A stretch of 64,000 nt of DNA from Microbacterium hydrocarbonoxydans. Its GTDB lineage: Bacteria > Actinomycetota > Actinomycetes > Actinomycetales > Microbacteriaceae. The notes below the pieces were generated by a model that made no database searches, was not told the origin of the DNA, and worked only from the letters and a program-made list of their open reading frames with translations. The position numbers were made by a program, and so were the translations under genes. Shown here piece by piece: positions 18,850 to 27,577 of this stretch. The stretch lies in NCBI RefSeq assembly GCF_904831005.1, contig NZ_LR882982.1, positions 1,612,001-1,676,000 on the forward strand. Reading direction: 5' to 3'. Position 1 is the stretch's first letter. Each line of letters begins with the position of its first letter.

Positions 18850-18855
18850 AGCCTA
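18850..18855 (-). promoter_or_regulatory. -10 element for the leaderless SGNH operon
   Basis: On the reverse strand TAGGCT lies 12 to 7 bases before the GTG at 18843. No Shine-Dalgarno sequence is present. Confidence 0.5.
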
Positions 18856-18878
18856 GGCGGTGCGCCGAAAGCAGAGTC

Positions 18879-20231
18879 TCATCGATCGTCCAGAGCCTGT
18901 CCGCGTCGGTCGGAGAGGCCCCAGGCGGCGGCGGCGGCCACCACGAAACAGGCCCCGAACACCGCGAAGAGCAACGGCGCGCCACCGGCGACCAGCATGA
19001 CGGGGACAGCGAGCGGCGCAGCGATCGACGCGAGTCGTCCGACCCCTGCGGCCCACCCCGCGCCGGTCCCGCGCAGCGAGGTCGGGTAGATCTCGGGAGT
19101 GACCGCGTAGAGGGCTCCCCACGCTCCGAGGTTGAAGAACGAGAGCGCCATCCCCGACGCGACGATCGTGACCTCGGTCGTCGACGTGCCGAAGAAGACG
19201 GCCGACACCGCCGACCCCACGAGGAAGACCGACAACGTCGTGCGCCGCCCCCACACCTCGATCAGCCATGCGGCCACAGCGTAACCGGGAAGCTGAGCGA
19301 GGGTGATGATCAGTGTGAAGCCGAAAGAGCGCACGAGATCGAAGCCGGCATCGACAAGGATGCTCGGGATCCAGATGAACGCGCCGTAGTAGGCGAAGTT
19401 CACGCACAGCCAGACGACCCACAGGCACAGCGTGCGAGTCCTGAACTCCGCGTTCCACAGCGTGGTGAGTCGTGCCCTCGCGGTGACGGCGATCGAACGG
19501 GATGCCGGTTCGCGGCGAATCGCCGGGCCCGGTTCCACCCCCGCGTCGGCTTCGAACATCGACACGATGCGGTCTGCTTCGGCGATTCGACCTCGAGATG
19601 CCAGCCACCGCGGCGACTCGGGCAGCCCCCACCGCACGATCAATGCATAGACGGCGGGTATCGCGCCGAAGGCGAACGCCCATCGCCAGCCGTCGTCGGA
19701 CGCGGGGATCACGAAGTAGCCGATCAGTGCCGCAGCCGTCCAGCCGAGTGCCCAGAAGGCTTCGAGGATGACGATCAGTCTGCCGCGGATTCGCGCCGGC
19801 GCGAACTCGCTGACATACGTCGAGGCGACGGGGAGCTCGGCTCCGAGGCCGAGGCCCACGAGGAATCGCAGCACGAGCAGCGCGGCGATCCCACCGACCA
19901 GCGCGCTGGCACCGGTGGCGACGCCGTAGACCAGAAGCGTCAGCGCGAAGACCTGTCGACGCCCCAGCCGATCGGCGAGGAGCCCTCCCAGAGTCGCGCC
20001 GATCGCCATGCCGATGAACCCGACGGAGGCGATCCAGCCCGCATCCGTCTTGGTCAGCCCCCACTGCTGGGTGAGCGCAGCGAGGATGAACGAGATGAGA
20101 CCGACGTCCATGGCGTCGAGCGCCCATCCGACACCGGATCCCGTGAGAAGGCGCAGATGACGGCGGGTGAAAGGCAGATCGTCGAGACGCCCGGCGAGCG
20201 AGGCGCGACTCGGCAACGAGGTGTTGGCCAT
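18879..20231 (-). CDS. MFS transporter (sugar/aromatic-acid porter type)
   Basis: The 450-residue product has twelve predicted membrane segments. Diagnostic loops are GGLLADRLGRRQVF (between helices 2 and 3), PARIRGRLIVILEAFW, WGLPESPRWL before the central loop, and a C-terminal VTPEIYPTSLRGTGAGW. This set (PESPRWL plus TPEIYPTxxRGTG) is typical of the sugar porter/metabolite:H+ symporter branch. Substrate unknown. The ATG is 12 bases from a TACGAT hexamer. The gene stands alone between the SGNH pair and an LLM oxidoreductase. Confidence 0.9.
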   Translation of the reverse strand: MANTSLPSRASLAGRLDDLPFTRRHLRLLTGSGVGWALDAMDVGLISFILAALTQQWGLTKTDAGWIASVGFIGMAIGATLGGLLADRLGRRQVFALTLLVYGVATGASALVGGIAALLVLRFLVGLGLGAELPVASTYVSEFAPARIRGRLIVILEAFWALGWTAAALIGYFVIPASDDGWRWAFAFGAIPAVYALIVRWGLPESPRWLASRGRIAEADRIVSMFEADAGVEPGPAIRREPASRSIAVTARARLTTLWNAEFRTRTLCLWVVWLCVNFAYYGAFIWIPSILVDAGFDLVRSFGFTLIITLAQLPGYAVAAWLIEVWGRRTTLSVFLVGSAVSAVFFGTSTTEVTIVASGMALSFFNLGAWGALYAVTPEIYPTSLRGTGAGWAAGVGRLASIAAPLAVPVMLVAGGAPLLFAVFGACFVVAAAAAWGLSDRRGQALDDR

Positions 20232-20237
20232 CCCCTC

Positions 20238-20243
20238 ATCGTA
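20238..20243 (-). promoter_or_regulatory. -10 element for a leaderless MFS transcript
   Basis: On the reverse strand TACGAT lies 12 to 7 bases before the ATG at 20231. A GAGGGG next to the ATG is too close to be an ordinary ribosome site. Confidence 0.45.
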
Positions 20244-20277
20244 GGGGTGCGCGAGCTCGTCGCCGGCCGCGCCGTCG

Positions 20278-21312
20278 TCAGTCGCGCTGCGCCAGCAGCC
20301 TGCGCACTCGCGGGATGACCTCGGTGCCGTAGAGCTCGATGCTCCGCATCATGGACTCATGCGACAGAGTGCCGGTCGCATACTTGAGATCGAATCGACC
20401 GAGCCCCAGGGTGGTCACCGTGTCTGCGATCTTCGCTGCCACCCGGTCGGGTGAACCGGCGTATGTCGCACCGGCGGGACCGATGTCGTTCTGGAACCGC
20501 GCGCGGCTGTAGGGCGGCCACCCGCGCTCCGCGCCGATCGTGTTGTTCATGGCCTCGAAGCCCGAATAGGCCGCCTCCCAGGCCTCATCGTCCGTGTCGG
20601 CGATATGACCGGGCGAGTGCACGGCGACCGGGTGCGAGGGTGTGCCGAAAGACGCGACGGAGCGGTGGTAGAGCTCGACGAACGGCGCGAAGCGGCCTGC
20701 CGGCCCCCCGATGATCGCCAGCATCAGTCCGAGACCGTGCCGTGCGACCCTCACGACCGACTCGGGGCTGCCCCCGACGCCGACCCAGGTGCGAAGACCG
20801 TTCGCCGTCTTCGGGAAGACATCGGCATTCTCGAGCGACGGGCGCATCGAGCCCGACCACGTGACCGGCTTCTCTGAGAGCAACTCGACGAAGAGTTCGA
20901 GCTTCTGCTCGAACAGCGCGTCGTAGTCCTGCAGGTCGTAGCCGAACAAGGGGAAGGACTCGATGAACGAGCCACGCCCGAGCACGACCTCGGCGCGACC
21001 GTCGGACAGGGCGTCGAGCGTGGAGAAGCGTTCGAAGACCCGCACGGGGTCGTCCGACGACAGCACGGTCACAGCCGTTCCGAGGCGGATGCTCTTCGTC
21101 CGCCCCGCGATCGTGGCGAGCACCATCTCGGGCGCGGAGACCGCGAACTCCGACCGGTGGTGCTCCCCCACGCCGAAGAAGTCGACACCTACGCGATCGG
21201 CCATCTCGGCCTGCTCGACGATGTTGCGTATGGTCTGCGCTCCCGTGAGGAGCTCGCCGTCGTCGCCTCGCGTGATGTCGCCGAACGTGTCCAGCCCGAA
21301 CTCGATGCTCAT
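20278..21312 (-). CDS. LLM class flavin-dependent oxidoreductase
   Basis: This 344-residue luciferase-like monooxygenase is a TIM-barrel FMN/F420 enzyme. Recognisable segments are QAEMADRVGVDFFGVGEHH, ATIAGRTKSIRLGTAVTVLSSDDPVRVFE, ALSDGRAEVVLGRGSFI and the WVGVGGSPESVVRVARHGL strand. Substrate and flavin source are unknown. The ATG at 21312 is chosen over one 5 codons upstream because AAGGGA lies at good spacing. It is transcribed leftward after the DUF885 gene, 53 bases from it. Confidence 0.9.
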   Translation of the reverse strand: MSIEFGLDTFGDITRGDDGELLTGAQTIRNIVEQAEMADRVGVDFFGVGEHHRSEFAVSAPEMVLATIAGRTKSIRLGTAVTVLSSDDPVRVFERFSTLDALSDGRAEVVLGRGSFIESFPLFGYDLQDYDALFEQKLELFVELLSEKPVTWSGSMRPSLENADVFPKTANGLRTWVGVGGSPESVVRVARHGLGLMLAIIGGPAGRFAPFVELYHRSVASFGTPSHPVAVHSPGHIADTDDEAWEAAYSGFEAMNNTIGAERGWPPYSRARFQNDIGPAGATYAGSPDRVAAKIADTVTTLGLGRFDLKYATGTLSHESMMRSIELYGTEVIPRVRRLLAQRD

Positions 21313-21365
21313 GTCATCCCTTTCCATTCAGATGAATGAACAGCGTCTGAGCGCCGATCATTCCC

Positions 21366-23042
21366 TCAGCGGGACAGGAGCGCGGTACGCAGTGTGTCGA
21401 GGCCCACTCCGCCCATGTCGAGCGCACGTTTGTGGAACTCCTTCACGTCGAAGCCTGCACCGCGTTCGGCCTGGTAGGCATCGCGCACCTGCTCCCAGAT
21501 GCGCTGTCCGACCTTGTAGGACGGTGCTTGTCCCGGCCAGCCGAGATAGCGGTTGACCTCGAACTGCACGAACTGGTCGGACATGTTGACGTTCTGACGC
21601 ATGAACCCGAGAGCGTAGTCCGCGTCCCAGACCCCGTCGCCGTCGAGTCGCGGCTTGCCGAGGTGCACTCCGATGTCGAGCACGACGCGTGCGGCTCTCA
21701 TGCGCTGCCCGTCGAGCATGCCCAGCCTGTCGGCGGGGTCATCGAGGTAGCCCAGCTGCTGCATGAGACGCTCGGCGTAAAGCGCCCAGCCCTCGGCGTG
21801 GCCTGAGGTGCCCGCGAGCAGGCGTCGCCACGAGTTCAGTTCGGCGCGGTTGTACACCGCCTGCGCGATCTGCAGGTGATGCCCCGGCACGCCCTCGTGG
21901 TAGACCGTGGTGAGCTCGCGCCAGGTGTCGAACTCGGTGACTCCCTCGGGCACCGACCACCACATGCGACCCGGGCGAGAGAAGTCGTCTGTGGGCCCTG
22001 TGTAGTAGATCCCGCCTTCTTGGGTCGGCGCGATCATGCACTCGAGGGTCCGGATCGCATCAGGGATGTCGAAGTGCGTGGCACCCAGCTCGGCGACCGC
22101 GCGATCGCTGGTCTCCTGCATCCAGCGCTGGAGTGCCTCGGTGCCGACGAGCTTGCGCGCGGGGTCGGCTTCGAGATGTGCGACTGCTTCTTCGACGGTG
22201 GCGCCGGGGAGGATCTCGTTCGCGATCGCCGTCTGCTCGGCGACCATGCGCTCGAGCTCTTCGCGACCCCATTCGTACGTCTCGTCGAGATCGATCGTCG
22301 CACCGAGGAAACGACGCGAGTTCAGCGCGTACAGCTCGCGTCCGACTGCGTCGACCTCGGTCGCCGCAGGGGCCAGGTCTTCGGCGAGGAAGCGGCGAAG
22401 CTCGTGATAGGCGACACGCGCTGCCGCGGAGTTGTCGGCGAGAGTGCGGGCGAGGGACGCCGGAAGGTTTCCTTCCGCCGGCGCTGCGTCGGCCACGAAC
22501 GCGGCGAAGAAGCCGTCGTCTGCCGTGTAGCGGTCGATCTGCGTGGCGACCTCGACCACCTGTCGTCGTGCCGGAGTGACGCCTGAGGCGATGCCGGCGC
22601 GCAACGTCTCGGTGTATCCGCGCAGTGCCTCGGGCACCGCCGCGAGGCGAGCCGCGATGACAGACCAGTCGTCTGCGGTGGCGGTCGGCATGAGGTCGAA
22701 CGCCGACCGGACGTCCTGCGCAGCGGAGGCGATCACGTTCAGGTCGCGCAGATGCCAGTTCGCCTCGTGCAGCTCGAGATCGAGGCCGAGCTCAGCCGAG
22801 AGATCGTTCTTGGTGATCTCGTCGATCGCATCGACGGGCGTGAGCGAGTCGAGCTTCGCGAGGGTGGTGCGCGTCGCGTTCGCGATCTCCTCGTGGCCCT
22901 CTGGACTCAGGTCGCCGAACCGGTCATTGACGTCATCCCGACCGATGTAGGTGCCGAGTGTCGGGGCGAGCACCGCGATGGTGTCGACCCATTCTTCGGC
23001 AACTTTGTCGATGGCAGACGGAGTGCGGGAGGCTGCAGTCAT
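21366..23042 (-). CDS. DUF885 family zincin-like metallopeptidase
   Basis: The 558-residue product is mostly helical and belongs to the DUF885 group of predicted metallopeptidases. The metal site is the HEGVPGHHLQIA motif (HExxPGH variant) about residue 385, followed by a helix around SGHAEGWALYAERLMQQLG with the distal Glu. Conserved flanks are TYEWGREELERM and YLGWPGQAPSYKVGQ. No signal peptide is present, so it is probably cytoplasmic. The ATG is 12 bases from TACTGT. Substrate unknown. It is followed by the LLM gene. Confidence 0.9.
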   Translation of the reverse strand: MTAASRTPSAIDKVAEEWVDTIAVLAPTLGTYIGRDDVNDRFGDLSPEGHEEIANATRTTLAKLDSLTPVDAIDEITKNDLSAELGLDLELHEANWHLRDLNVIASAAQDVRSAFDLMPTATADDWSVIAARLAAVPEALRGYTETLRAGIASGVTPARRQVVEVATQIDRYTADDGFFAAFVADAAPAEGNLPASLARTLADNSAAARVAYHELRRFLAEDLAPAATEVDAVGRELYALNSRRFLGATIDLDETYEWGREELERMVAEQTAIANEILPGATVEEAVAHLEADPARKLVGTEALQRWMQETSDRAVAELGATHFDIPDAIRTLECMIAPTQEGGIYYTGPTDDFSRPGRMWWSVPEGVTEFDTWRELTTVYHEGVPGHHLQIAQAVYNRAELNSWRRLLAGTSGHAEGWALYAERLMQQLGYLDDPADRLGMLDGQRMRAARVVLDIGVHLGKPRLDGDGVWDADYALGFMRQNVNMSDQFVQFEVNRYLGWPGQAPSYKVGQRIWEQVRDAYQAERGAGFDVKEFHKRALDMGGVGLDTLRTALLSR

Positions 23043-23048
23043 CCCTCC

Positions 23049-23054
23049 ACAGTA
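23049..23054 (-). promoter_or_regulatory. -10 element for a leaderless DUF885 transcript
   Basis: On the reverse strand TACTGT lies 12 to 7 bases before the ATG at 23042. A GGAGGG directly beside the ATG is too near for normal Shine-Dalgarno spacing. Confidence 0.45.
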
Positions 23055-23105
23055 GTCCGGGTCGGTGGCGGGAACACCTCGATGCGCCCGCCGCCGACCA
23101 GCGCC

Positions 23106-25739
23106 TCAGTGAGCGGCTTCGTTCCAGTCACGCCCGCGGCCGACCTGCACATCGAGCGGCACTCTCAGATCGGCGGCGTCGCCCATGCGGGTGCGAACGA
23201 TCCGTTCGGTCGCACCCCACTCCCCCGGGGCCACCTCGACGACGAGCTCGTCGTGGATCTGCAGGAGCACCCGCGAGCTGAGCCCCTCGCGGCGGAGGTC
23301 ATCGTGGATGTGCAGCAGCGCGATCTTCATGATGTCTGCGGCGCTTCCCTGGATCGGGGCGTTGAGCGCAGCCCGCTCGGCATTCTCGCGGAGCACCCGA
23401 TTGGGGCTCGAGAGGTCGGGGAAAGGTCGACGACGACCGAAGATCGTCTCGGTGTAACCGACCTCCTTGGCCTGCATCACCGAGGCGCGCAGGTAGTCGC
23501 GGACCGCGCCGAACCGGGCGAAGTACTCGATCATCAGCTGCTTGGCCTCAGACTGCTCGATGCGGAGCTGCTTCGACAGGCCGAACGCAGAGAGACCGTA
23601 GACGAGTCCGTACGACATCGCCTTCACCTTCGTGCGCATGGCAGGCGTGACGTCGCCCGGATCGACGCCGAACACCCGCGCTCCGACGAACCGATGCAGG
23701 TCTTCACCGCTGTTGAAGGCCTCGATGAGCCCCTCGTCACCCGACAGATGAGCCATGATCCGCATCTCGATCTGCGAGTAGTCGGCGGTCAGCAGCGCTT
23801 CATGGCCTTCGCCGACCTGGAATGCGCTGCGGATGCGCCGCGACTCCTCGGTGCGCACCGGGATGTTCTGCAGGTTCGGATCGGTGCTCGAGAGACGGCC
23901 CGTCTGGCTGCCTGTCTGGACGTATGTCGTGTGCACACGATGGTCGTCCTTGATCGCGGTGTCGAGCGATTCGATGATCTGGCGGAGCTTGGTCGCTTCG
24001 CGATGCTGCAGAAGAAGGCCGAGGAACGGATGCGGATGGCTGTCCTGAAGGTCCGCGAGAACAGCGGCATCCGTGGAATATCCGGTCTTGGTCTTGCGCG
24101 TCTTGGGGAGCTGGAGATCGTCGAACAGCACCTCCTGCAGCTGTTTGGGTGAGCCGAGGTTGAACTCGCGCCCGACGATGCCGAATGCCTCCTGGGCGAG
24201 GCCTTCGGCACGCGTGGCGAGCTCTCCCGAGAAGGTGGAGAGCACCTCGTGCGACACGGCGACGCCGGCGATCTCCATGTCGGCGAGCGTGGTCAGAGTC
24301 GGAAGCTCGATTTCGGTCAGCACCGCAGCGACGGACTCCGGAATGTCCTCGCGAAGCGCCGCCGCGACCCGCAGCGCGAACCACGCCTCTTGAGAAGGAG
24401 TAGCCCCCTCTGTCTCGGGCACGAGCTGAGACGGGTCGGCTTCTGGCAGCTTCTCCCCGAGGTAGCGCTCCACGAGGTCGCTGAGCGTCTTGTCGGGAAA
24501 GCTCGGGCGCAGCAGCCACCCGGCAAGACTCGTGTCGTAGGCGAGCCCGCCCAGACGCACTCCTGCGCGCAGCAACGCCTTCACCTGCGGCTTGGCGTCA
24601 TGCAGCGTCTTCGGCGCGTCGGATTCGAGCCAGTCTCGGACGGCCGGTGCGACATCGTCACTCCAGTCGAGTTCGCGCAGCTCGGTCTCGGTGGCCGCGC
24701 CCAGCCGGGCAGGGCGCCCTGCATCGAGGACGAGCCGCAGCGCCACGTCTCCCGGCTGCGCGCCGGCCCACGTCGCGAACTCGGATGCGCTGACCTCGAC
24801 AGGAGTCGGCAGCGCGACGACGGTCGTCGGGTCGTCAGCGACCTCGCCGGCGCCGACAGCCTCGAAGACGCGCGGCAGCAGGGTCCGGAACTCGAGCCGC
24901 GCGAAGATGTCGCGCACGGCCTGTGCATCGATCGGGGCGACCGCGAGATCGTCGGGAGAGACCGGCAGCTCGACATCTGTCAACAGGCGGTTGAGCTTGC
25001 GGTTGCGACGGACGTCTTCGATGTGGTCGCGAAGATTGCCTCCGACCACGCCCTTGATCTCGGCGGCCCGCTCGAGCAGCTCATCGAGCGAGCCGAACTG
25101 GGTGAGCCACTTGACGGCGGTCTTCTCCCCCACCTTCGGCACGCCCGGAAGGTTGTCGCTGGTCTCTCCGACGAGCGCGGCGATGTCGGGGTACTGTTCG
25201 GGGCGCACCCCATAGCGCTCCTGCACTGTCACCGGGTCGTAGCGCTTGAGCTGCGAGACTCCCTGCACCGAGGGGTAGAGCAGCGTCACATCGTCGGTGA
25301 CGAGCTGGATCGTGTCTCGATCTCCCGAGACGACGAGGACGTCGTATCCCTTCTCGGCGCCCTGAGTCGACAGGGTCGCGAGGATGTCGTCTGCTTCGAA
25401 GCCCTCTTTCGTGAGCACCGGGATCGACATCGCGGCGAGGCAGTCCTGGAGCAGAGGGATCTGGCCACGGAACTCCTGGGGCGACTCGGACCTGGTCGCC
25501 TTGTACTCGGGATACTCGTCGGTGCGGAACGAGTGGCGAGAGGTGTCGAAGGCGATCGCCATGTGCGTGGGCTGCTCGGCCTTGATGAGGTTCACCAGCA
25601 TCGAGAGGAAGCCGTAGATGGCGTTCGTGTGCTGGTTGTCCTTGGTCGTGAAATTCTCGACCGGGAGGGCGAAGAAGGCGCGATAGGCGAGCGAATGGCC
25701 GTCGACGACCATGAGGGTAGGCTTTGCGGAGTCCGTCAC
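23106..25739 (-). CDS. polA: DNA polymerase I
   Basis: The 877-residue enzyme fills gaps and removes RNA primers. Residues about 1-290 form the 5' nuclease (MVVDGHSLAYRAFFAL, AFDTSRHSFR, VSGDRDTIQLV, GVPKVGEKTA). Residues about 310-480 are the 3'-5' exonuclease-like domain, but its Asp/Glu metal ligands are not seen, so proofreading is probably lost, as in mycobacterial PolA. The polymerase has motif A (LLTADYSQIEMRIMAHLS), motif B (RTKVKAMSYGLVYGLSAFGL) and motif C (QIHDELVVEV). The start is a GTG 12 bases from TAGGCT. It is divergent from a thioesterase gene. Confidence 0.97.
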   Translation of the reverse strand: MTDSAKPTLMVVDGHSLAYRAFFALPVENFTTKDNQHTNAIYGFLSMLVNLIKAEQPTHMAIAFDTSRHSFRTDEYPEYKATRSESPQEFRGQIPLLQDCLAAMSIPVLTKEGFEADDILATLSTQGAEKGYDVLVVSGDRDTIQLVTDDVTLLYPSVQGVSQLKRYDPVTVQERYGVRPEQYPDIAALVGETSDNLPGVPKVGEKTAVKWLTQFGSLDELLERAAEIKGVVGGNLRDHIEDVRRNRKLNRLLTDVELPVSPDDLAVAPIDAQAVRDIFARLEFRTLLPRVFEAVGAGEVADDPTTVVALPTPVEVSASEFATWAGAQPGDVALRLVLDAGRPARLGAATETELRELDWSDDVAPAVRDWLESDAPKTLHDAKPQVKALLRAGVRLGGLAYDTSLAGWLLRPSFPDKTLSDLVERYLGEKLPEADPSQLVPETEGATPSQEAWFALRVAAALREDIPESVAAVLTEIELPTLTTLADMEIAGVAVSHEVLSTFSGELATRAEGLAQEAFGIVGREFNLGSPKQLQEVLFDDLQLPKTRKTKTGYSTDAAVLADLQDSHPHPFLGLLLQHREATKLRQIIESLDTAIKDDHRVHTTYVQTGSQTGRLSSTDPNLQNIPVRTEESRRIRSAFQVGEGHEALLTADYSQIEMRIMAHLSGDEGLIEAFNSGEDLHRFVGARVFGVDPGDVTPAMRTKVKAMSYGLVYGLSAFGLSKQLRIEQSEAKQLMIEYFARFGAVRDYLRASVMQAKEVGYTETIFGRRRPFPDLSSPNRVLRENAERAALNAPIQGSAADIMKIALLHIHDDLRREGLSSRVLLQIHDELVVEVAPGEWGATERIVRTRMGDAADLRVPLDVQVGRGRDWNEAAH

Positions 25740-25745
25740 CCTGTC

Positions 25746-25751
25746 AGCCTA
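25746..25751 (-). promoter_or_regulatory. -10 element for a leaderless polA transcript
   Basis: On the reverse strand TAGGCT lies 12 to 7 bases before the polA GTG at 25739, with no ribosome site between. Confidence 0.5.
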
Positions 25752-25784
25752 ACGAGGACGACAGACACCCGCTGAGGAGGATCC

Positions 25785-26213
25785 ATGACCGAGACCGCGA
25801 CGAGTGCAGGACTCGACTGGGCGACAGCCCGCGGGATGGGTGCACTCGCCCAGAAGATGGGCATGGAGTTCCTCGAGTTCACCACCGAGCGGTGCGTCGC
25901 GACCCTCCCCGTCGAGGGAAACACGCAGCCTGTCGGGCTCATGCACGGCGGCGCTTACGTCGTGCTCGGCGAGTCGCTCGGGTCGATGGCCGCGAACCTG
26001 CACGCCGGCCCCGGCCGACTCGCTGTGGGCGTCGACATCAACGCGACCCACACCCGATCGGCGACCTCCGGGCTGGTGACCGGTGTCTGCACGCCGGTTC
26101 ACCTCGGGCGCAGCATCACGGTGCATGAGATCGTCGTCTCCGACGATCAGGGTCGTCGATGCTCGACGATCCGGATCACCAACATGATCAAGGACGCTCC
26201 GGCGGAACGCTGA
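25785..26213 (+). CDS. PaaI-family hotdog-fold thioesterase
   Basis: This 142-residue acyl-CoA thioesterase-like protein has the family motif VGLMHGGAYVVLGESLGSMAA, where the HGG loop and the Glu of the hot-dog helix contribute to catalysis. A later strand VGVDINATHTRSA follows. The protein is cytoplasmic; the acyl-CoA substrate is unknown. It has a strong GAGGAGG ribosome site before ATG, so its transcript is leadered. It is divergent from polA and its last 26 bases overlap the convergent GNAT gene. Confidence 0.9.
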   Translation: MTETATSAGLDWATARGMGALAQKMGMEFLEFTTERCVATLPVEGNTQPVGLMHGGAYVVLGESLGSMAANLHAGPGRLAVGVDINATHTRSATSGLVTGVCTPVHLGRSITVHEIVVSDDQGRRCSTIRITNMIKDAPAER

Positions 26214-26751
26214 GCGGAGAATCCAGCAGCAGCTGGAACAGCAGGTGATCCTGCCACTCTCCCGCGATCCGCAGATACCGTCGCGCGATGCCGATGCGTT
26301 CGAAGCCGGTGCTCGCGAGAACATGCTGTGACCCGGCGTTGCGGAGCAGCGTCGCGGCCTGCAGACGATGCAGTCCCACCTCATCCCGTGCGTACCCGGC
26401 GATGTGGCGGACACCGCGGGACGCCAGACCGCGACGCAGTCTCGTCCTGTCGATCCAGTAACCCAGATCGGCGTTCCGGAACGCGCCGCGAACGATGTTG
26501 TTGAGGTTGATCCGCCCGCGGATCTCGCCGTCCGACGATTCGATCACGAAACGGATGTTCCGTCCCGCGGACGCCTCGATCACGCACTGCTCCGCGTGGA
26601 ACTCCTGCCACTCGGGCGTGAAGAAATCCGAATCCCTGAGCGGCTCCCAGGAGGCGAGGTGATCTCGATTCGAGGAATACGCTCGTGCGAGCGCGGCACC
26701 GTCGCCTCGTCGAACCGGACGCAGGAGATGCTCCGCGTCGAGTGCGAACAA
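26188..26751 (-). CDS. GNAT N-acetyltransferase, RimJ/RimL type
   Basis: The 187-residue product resembles RimJ/RimL/SpeG-type acetyltransferases: LLRPVRRGDGAALARAYSSNRDHLASWEP at the N-terminus, then ADLGYWIDRTRLRRGLASRGVRHIAGYA (the acetyl-CoA loop) and VGLHRLQAATLLRNAGSQHVLASTGF. The target (ribosomal protein, polyamine or drug) is not clear. No ATG or GTG fits near the front; a TTG at 26751, three bases after the pdtaR stop, is used. The 3' end overlaps the thioesterase gene by 26 bases. Confidence 0.85.
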   Translation of the reverse strand: MFALDAEHLLRPVRRGDGAALARAYSSNRDHLASWEPLRDSDFFTPEWQEFHAEQCVIEASAGRNIRFVIESSDGEIRGRINLNNIVRGAFRNADLGYWIDRTRLRRGLASRGVRHIAGYARDEVGLHRLQAATLLRNAGSQHVLASTGFERIGIARRYLRIAGEWQDHLLFQLLLDSPLSVPPERP

Positions 26752-26754
26752 AGA

Positions 26755-27375
26755 CTACTTCTTCGGCGCGAGCTGCTCGATGATGGCCTTCGCCACGTCC
26801 TGCATCGTCAGGCGACGATCCATGGACGCCTTCTGGATCCAGCGGAACGCCTCGGGCTCTGAGAGGCCCATCTTCTCGTTGAGCAGACCCTTGGCGCGAT
26901 CCACGAGCTTGCGGGTCTCGAAGCGCTCGACCATGTCGGCGACCTCAGCCTCGAGGGTGATGATCTGCTCGTGACGGGCCAGGGCGATCTCGATCGCGGG
27001 CAGGAGGTCGTTCGGCGTGAACGGCTTGACGACGTACGCCAGCGCGCCTGCTTCGCTCGCACGCTCCACGAGCTCCTTCTGACTGAACGCCGTGAGAAGG
27101 ACCACGGGGGCGATGTTCCCCTTGTGCAGCTTCTCGGCCGCGCTGATGCCATCGAGCTGCGGCATCTTGACATCCATGATGACGAGGTCGGGACGCAGCT
27201 CGGTCGCCAGCGCGACCGCGGTCTCACCGTCGCCTGCCTCGCCGACGACATCGAAGCCGTTGTCGCGGAGGATCTCGACGATGTCGAGACGGATCAACGA
27301 CTCGTCTTCGGCGACGACGACGCGTCGGGGTGCGGATGCCGTGGGCTGCTCAGCTGCCTGTTCTTGCTCGGTCAC
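26755..27375 (-). CDS. pdtaR: ANTAR-domain response regulator PdtaR
   Basis: This 206-residue cytoplasmic regulator has an N-terminal receiver (VVVAEDESLIRLDI, Asp68 in LVIMDVKMP as phospho-acceptor, Thr in LLTAFS and Lys117 in VVKPF). A coiled linker follows, then a C-terminal ANTAR domain (about 150-205: RKLVDRAKGLLNEKMGLSEPEAFRWIQKAS). ANTAR proteins bind tandem RNA hairpins to relieve termination. In mycobacteria the partner kinase PdtaS is encoded elsewhere; no kinase is seen in this window. The GTG start is 12 bases from TAGGAT. Confidence 0.95.
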   Translation of the reverse strand: MTEQEQAAEQPTASAPRRVVVAEDESLIRLDIVEILRDNGFDVVGEAGDGETAVALATELRPDLVIMDVKMPQLDGISAAEKLHKGNIAPVVLLTAFSQKELVERASEAGALAYVVKPFTPNDLLPAIEIALARHEQIITLEAEVADMVERFETRKLVDRAKGLLNEKMGLSEPEAFRWIQKASMDRRLTMQDVAKAIIEQLAPKK

Positions 27376-27381
27376 ACGTCC

Positions 27382-27387
27382 ATCCTA
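27382..27387 (-). promoter_or_regulatory. -10 element for a leaderless pdtaR transcript
   Basis: On the reverse strand TAGGAT lies 12 to 7 bases before the GTG at 27375, so the message should start at the start codon. Confidence 0.55.
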
Positions 27388-27450
27388 CTGGAGAGCGTCG
27401 TCGGCGTTCCTGAAGGCGCTGGGCGTGGTCGTGCACCGCGCTTCCTGCGA

Positions 27451-27456
27451 TAGGGT
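27451..27456 (+). promoter_or_regulatory. -10 element of the tRNA-Leu gene
   Basis: TAGGGT lies 19 to 24 bases before the mature tRNA end, fitting a short 5' leader for RNase P. No clear -35 box. Confidence 0.45.
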
Positions 27457-27474
27457 CGATGACGCGACACACGA

Positions 27475-27557
27475 GCCGGCGTGGCGGAATGGCAGACGCG
27501 GAGCACTCAAAATGCTTTGTCCGAAAGGGCGTGTGGGTTCGAGTCCCACCGCCGGCA
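27475..27557 (+). tRNA. tRNA-Leu, anticodon CAA
   Basis: An 83-base class II tRNA. The acceptor stem pairs GCCGGCG (27475-27481) with CGCCGGC (27550-27556), with discriminator A at 27557. The anticodon stem GAGCA/TGCTT closes the loop CTCAAAA, with anticodon CAA at 27508-27510 reading UUG. A long variable arm (about GTCCGAAAGGGCG) and the T-arm GTGGGTTCGAGTCCCAC are clear. CCA is not encoded: GCACTC follows. It is divergent from pdtaR. Confidence 0.97.
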
Positions 27558-27577
27558 CTCTCAGCAGATCTCTCTCG

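Noticed and set aside
23106-27557. polA-to-tRNA region considered as a genomic island boundary (tRNA attachment site)
   Set aside because: No integrase, no repeat of the tRNA 3' end is seen nearby, and flanking genes are housekeeping.
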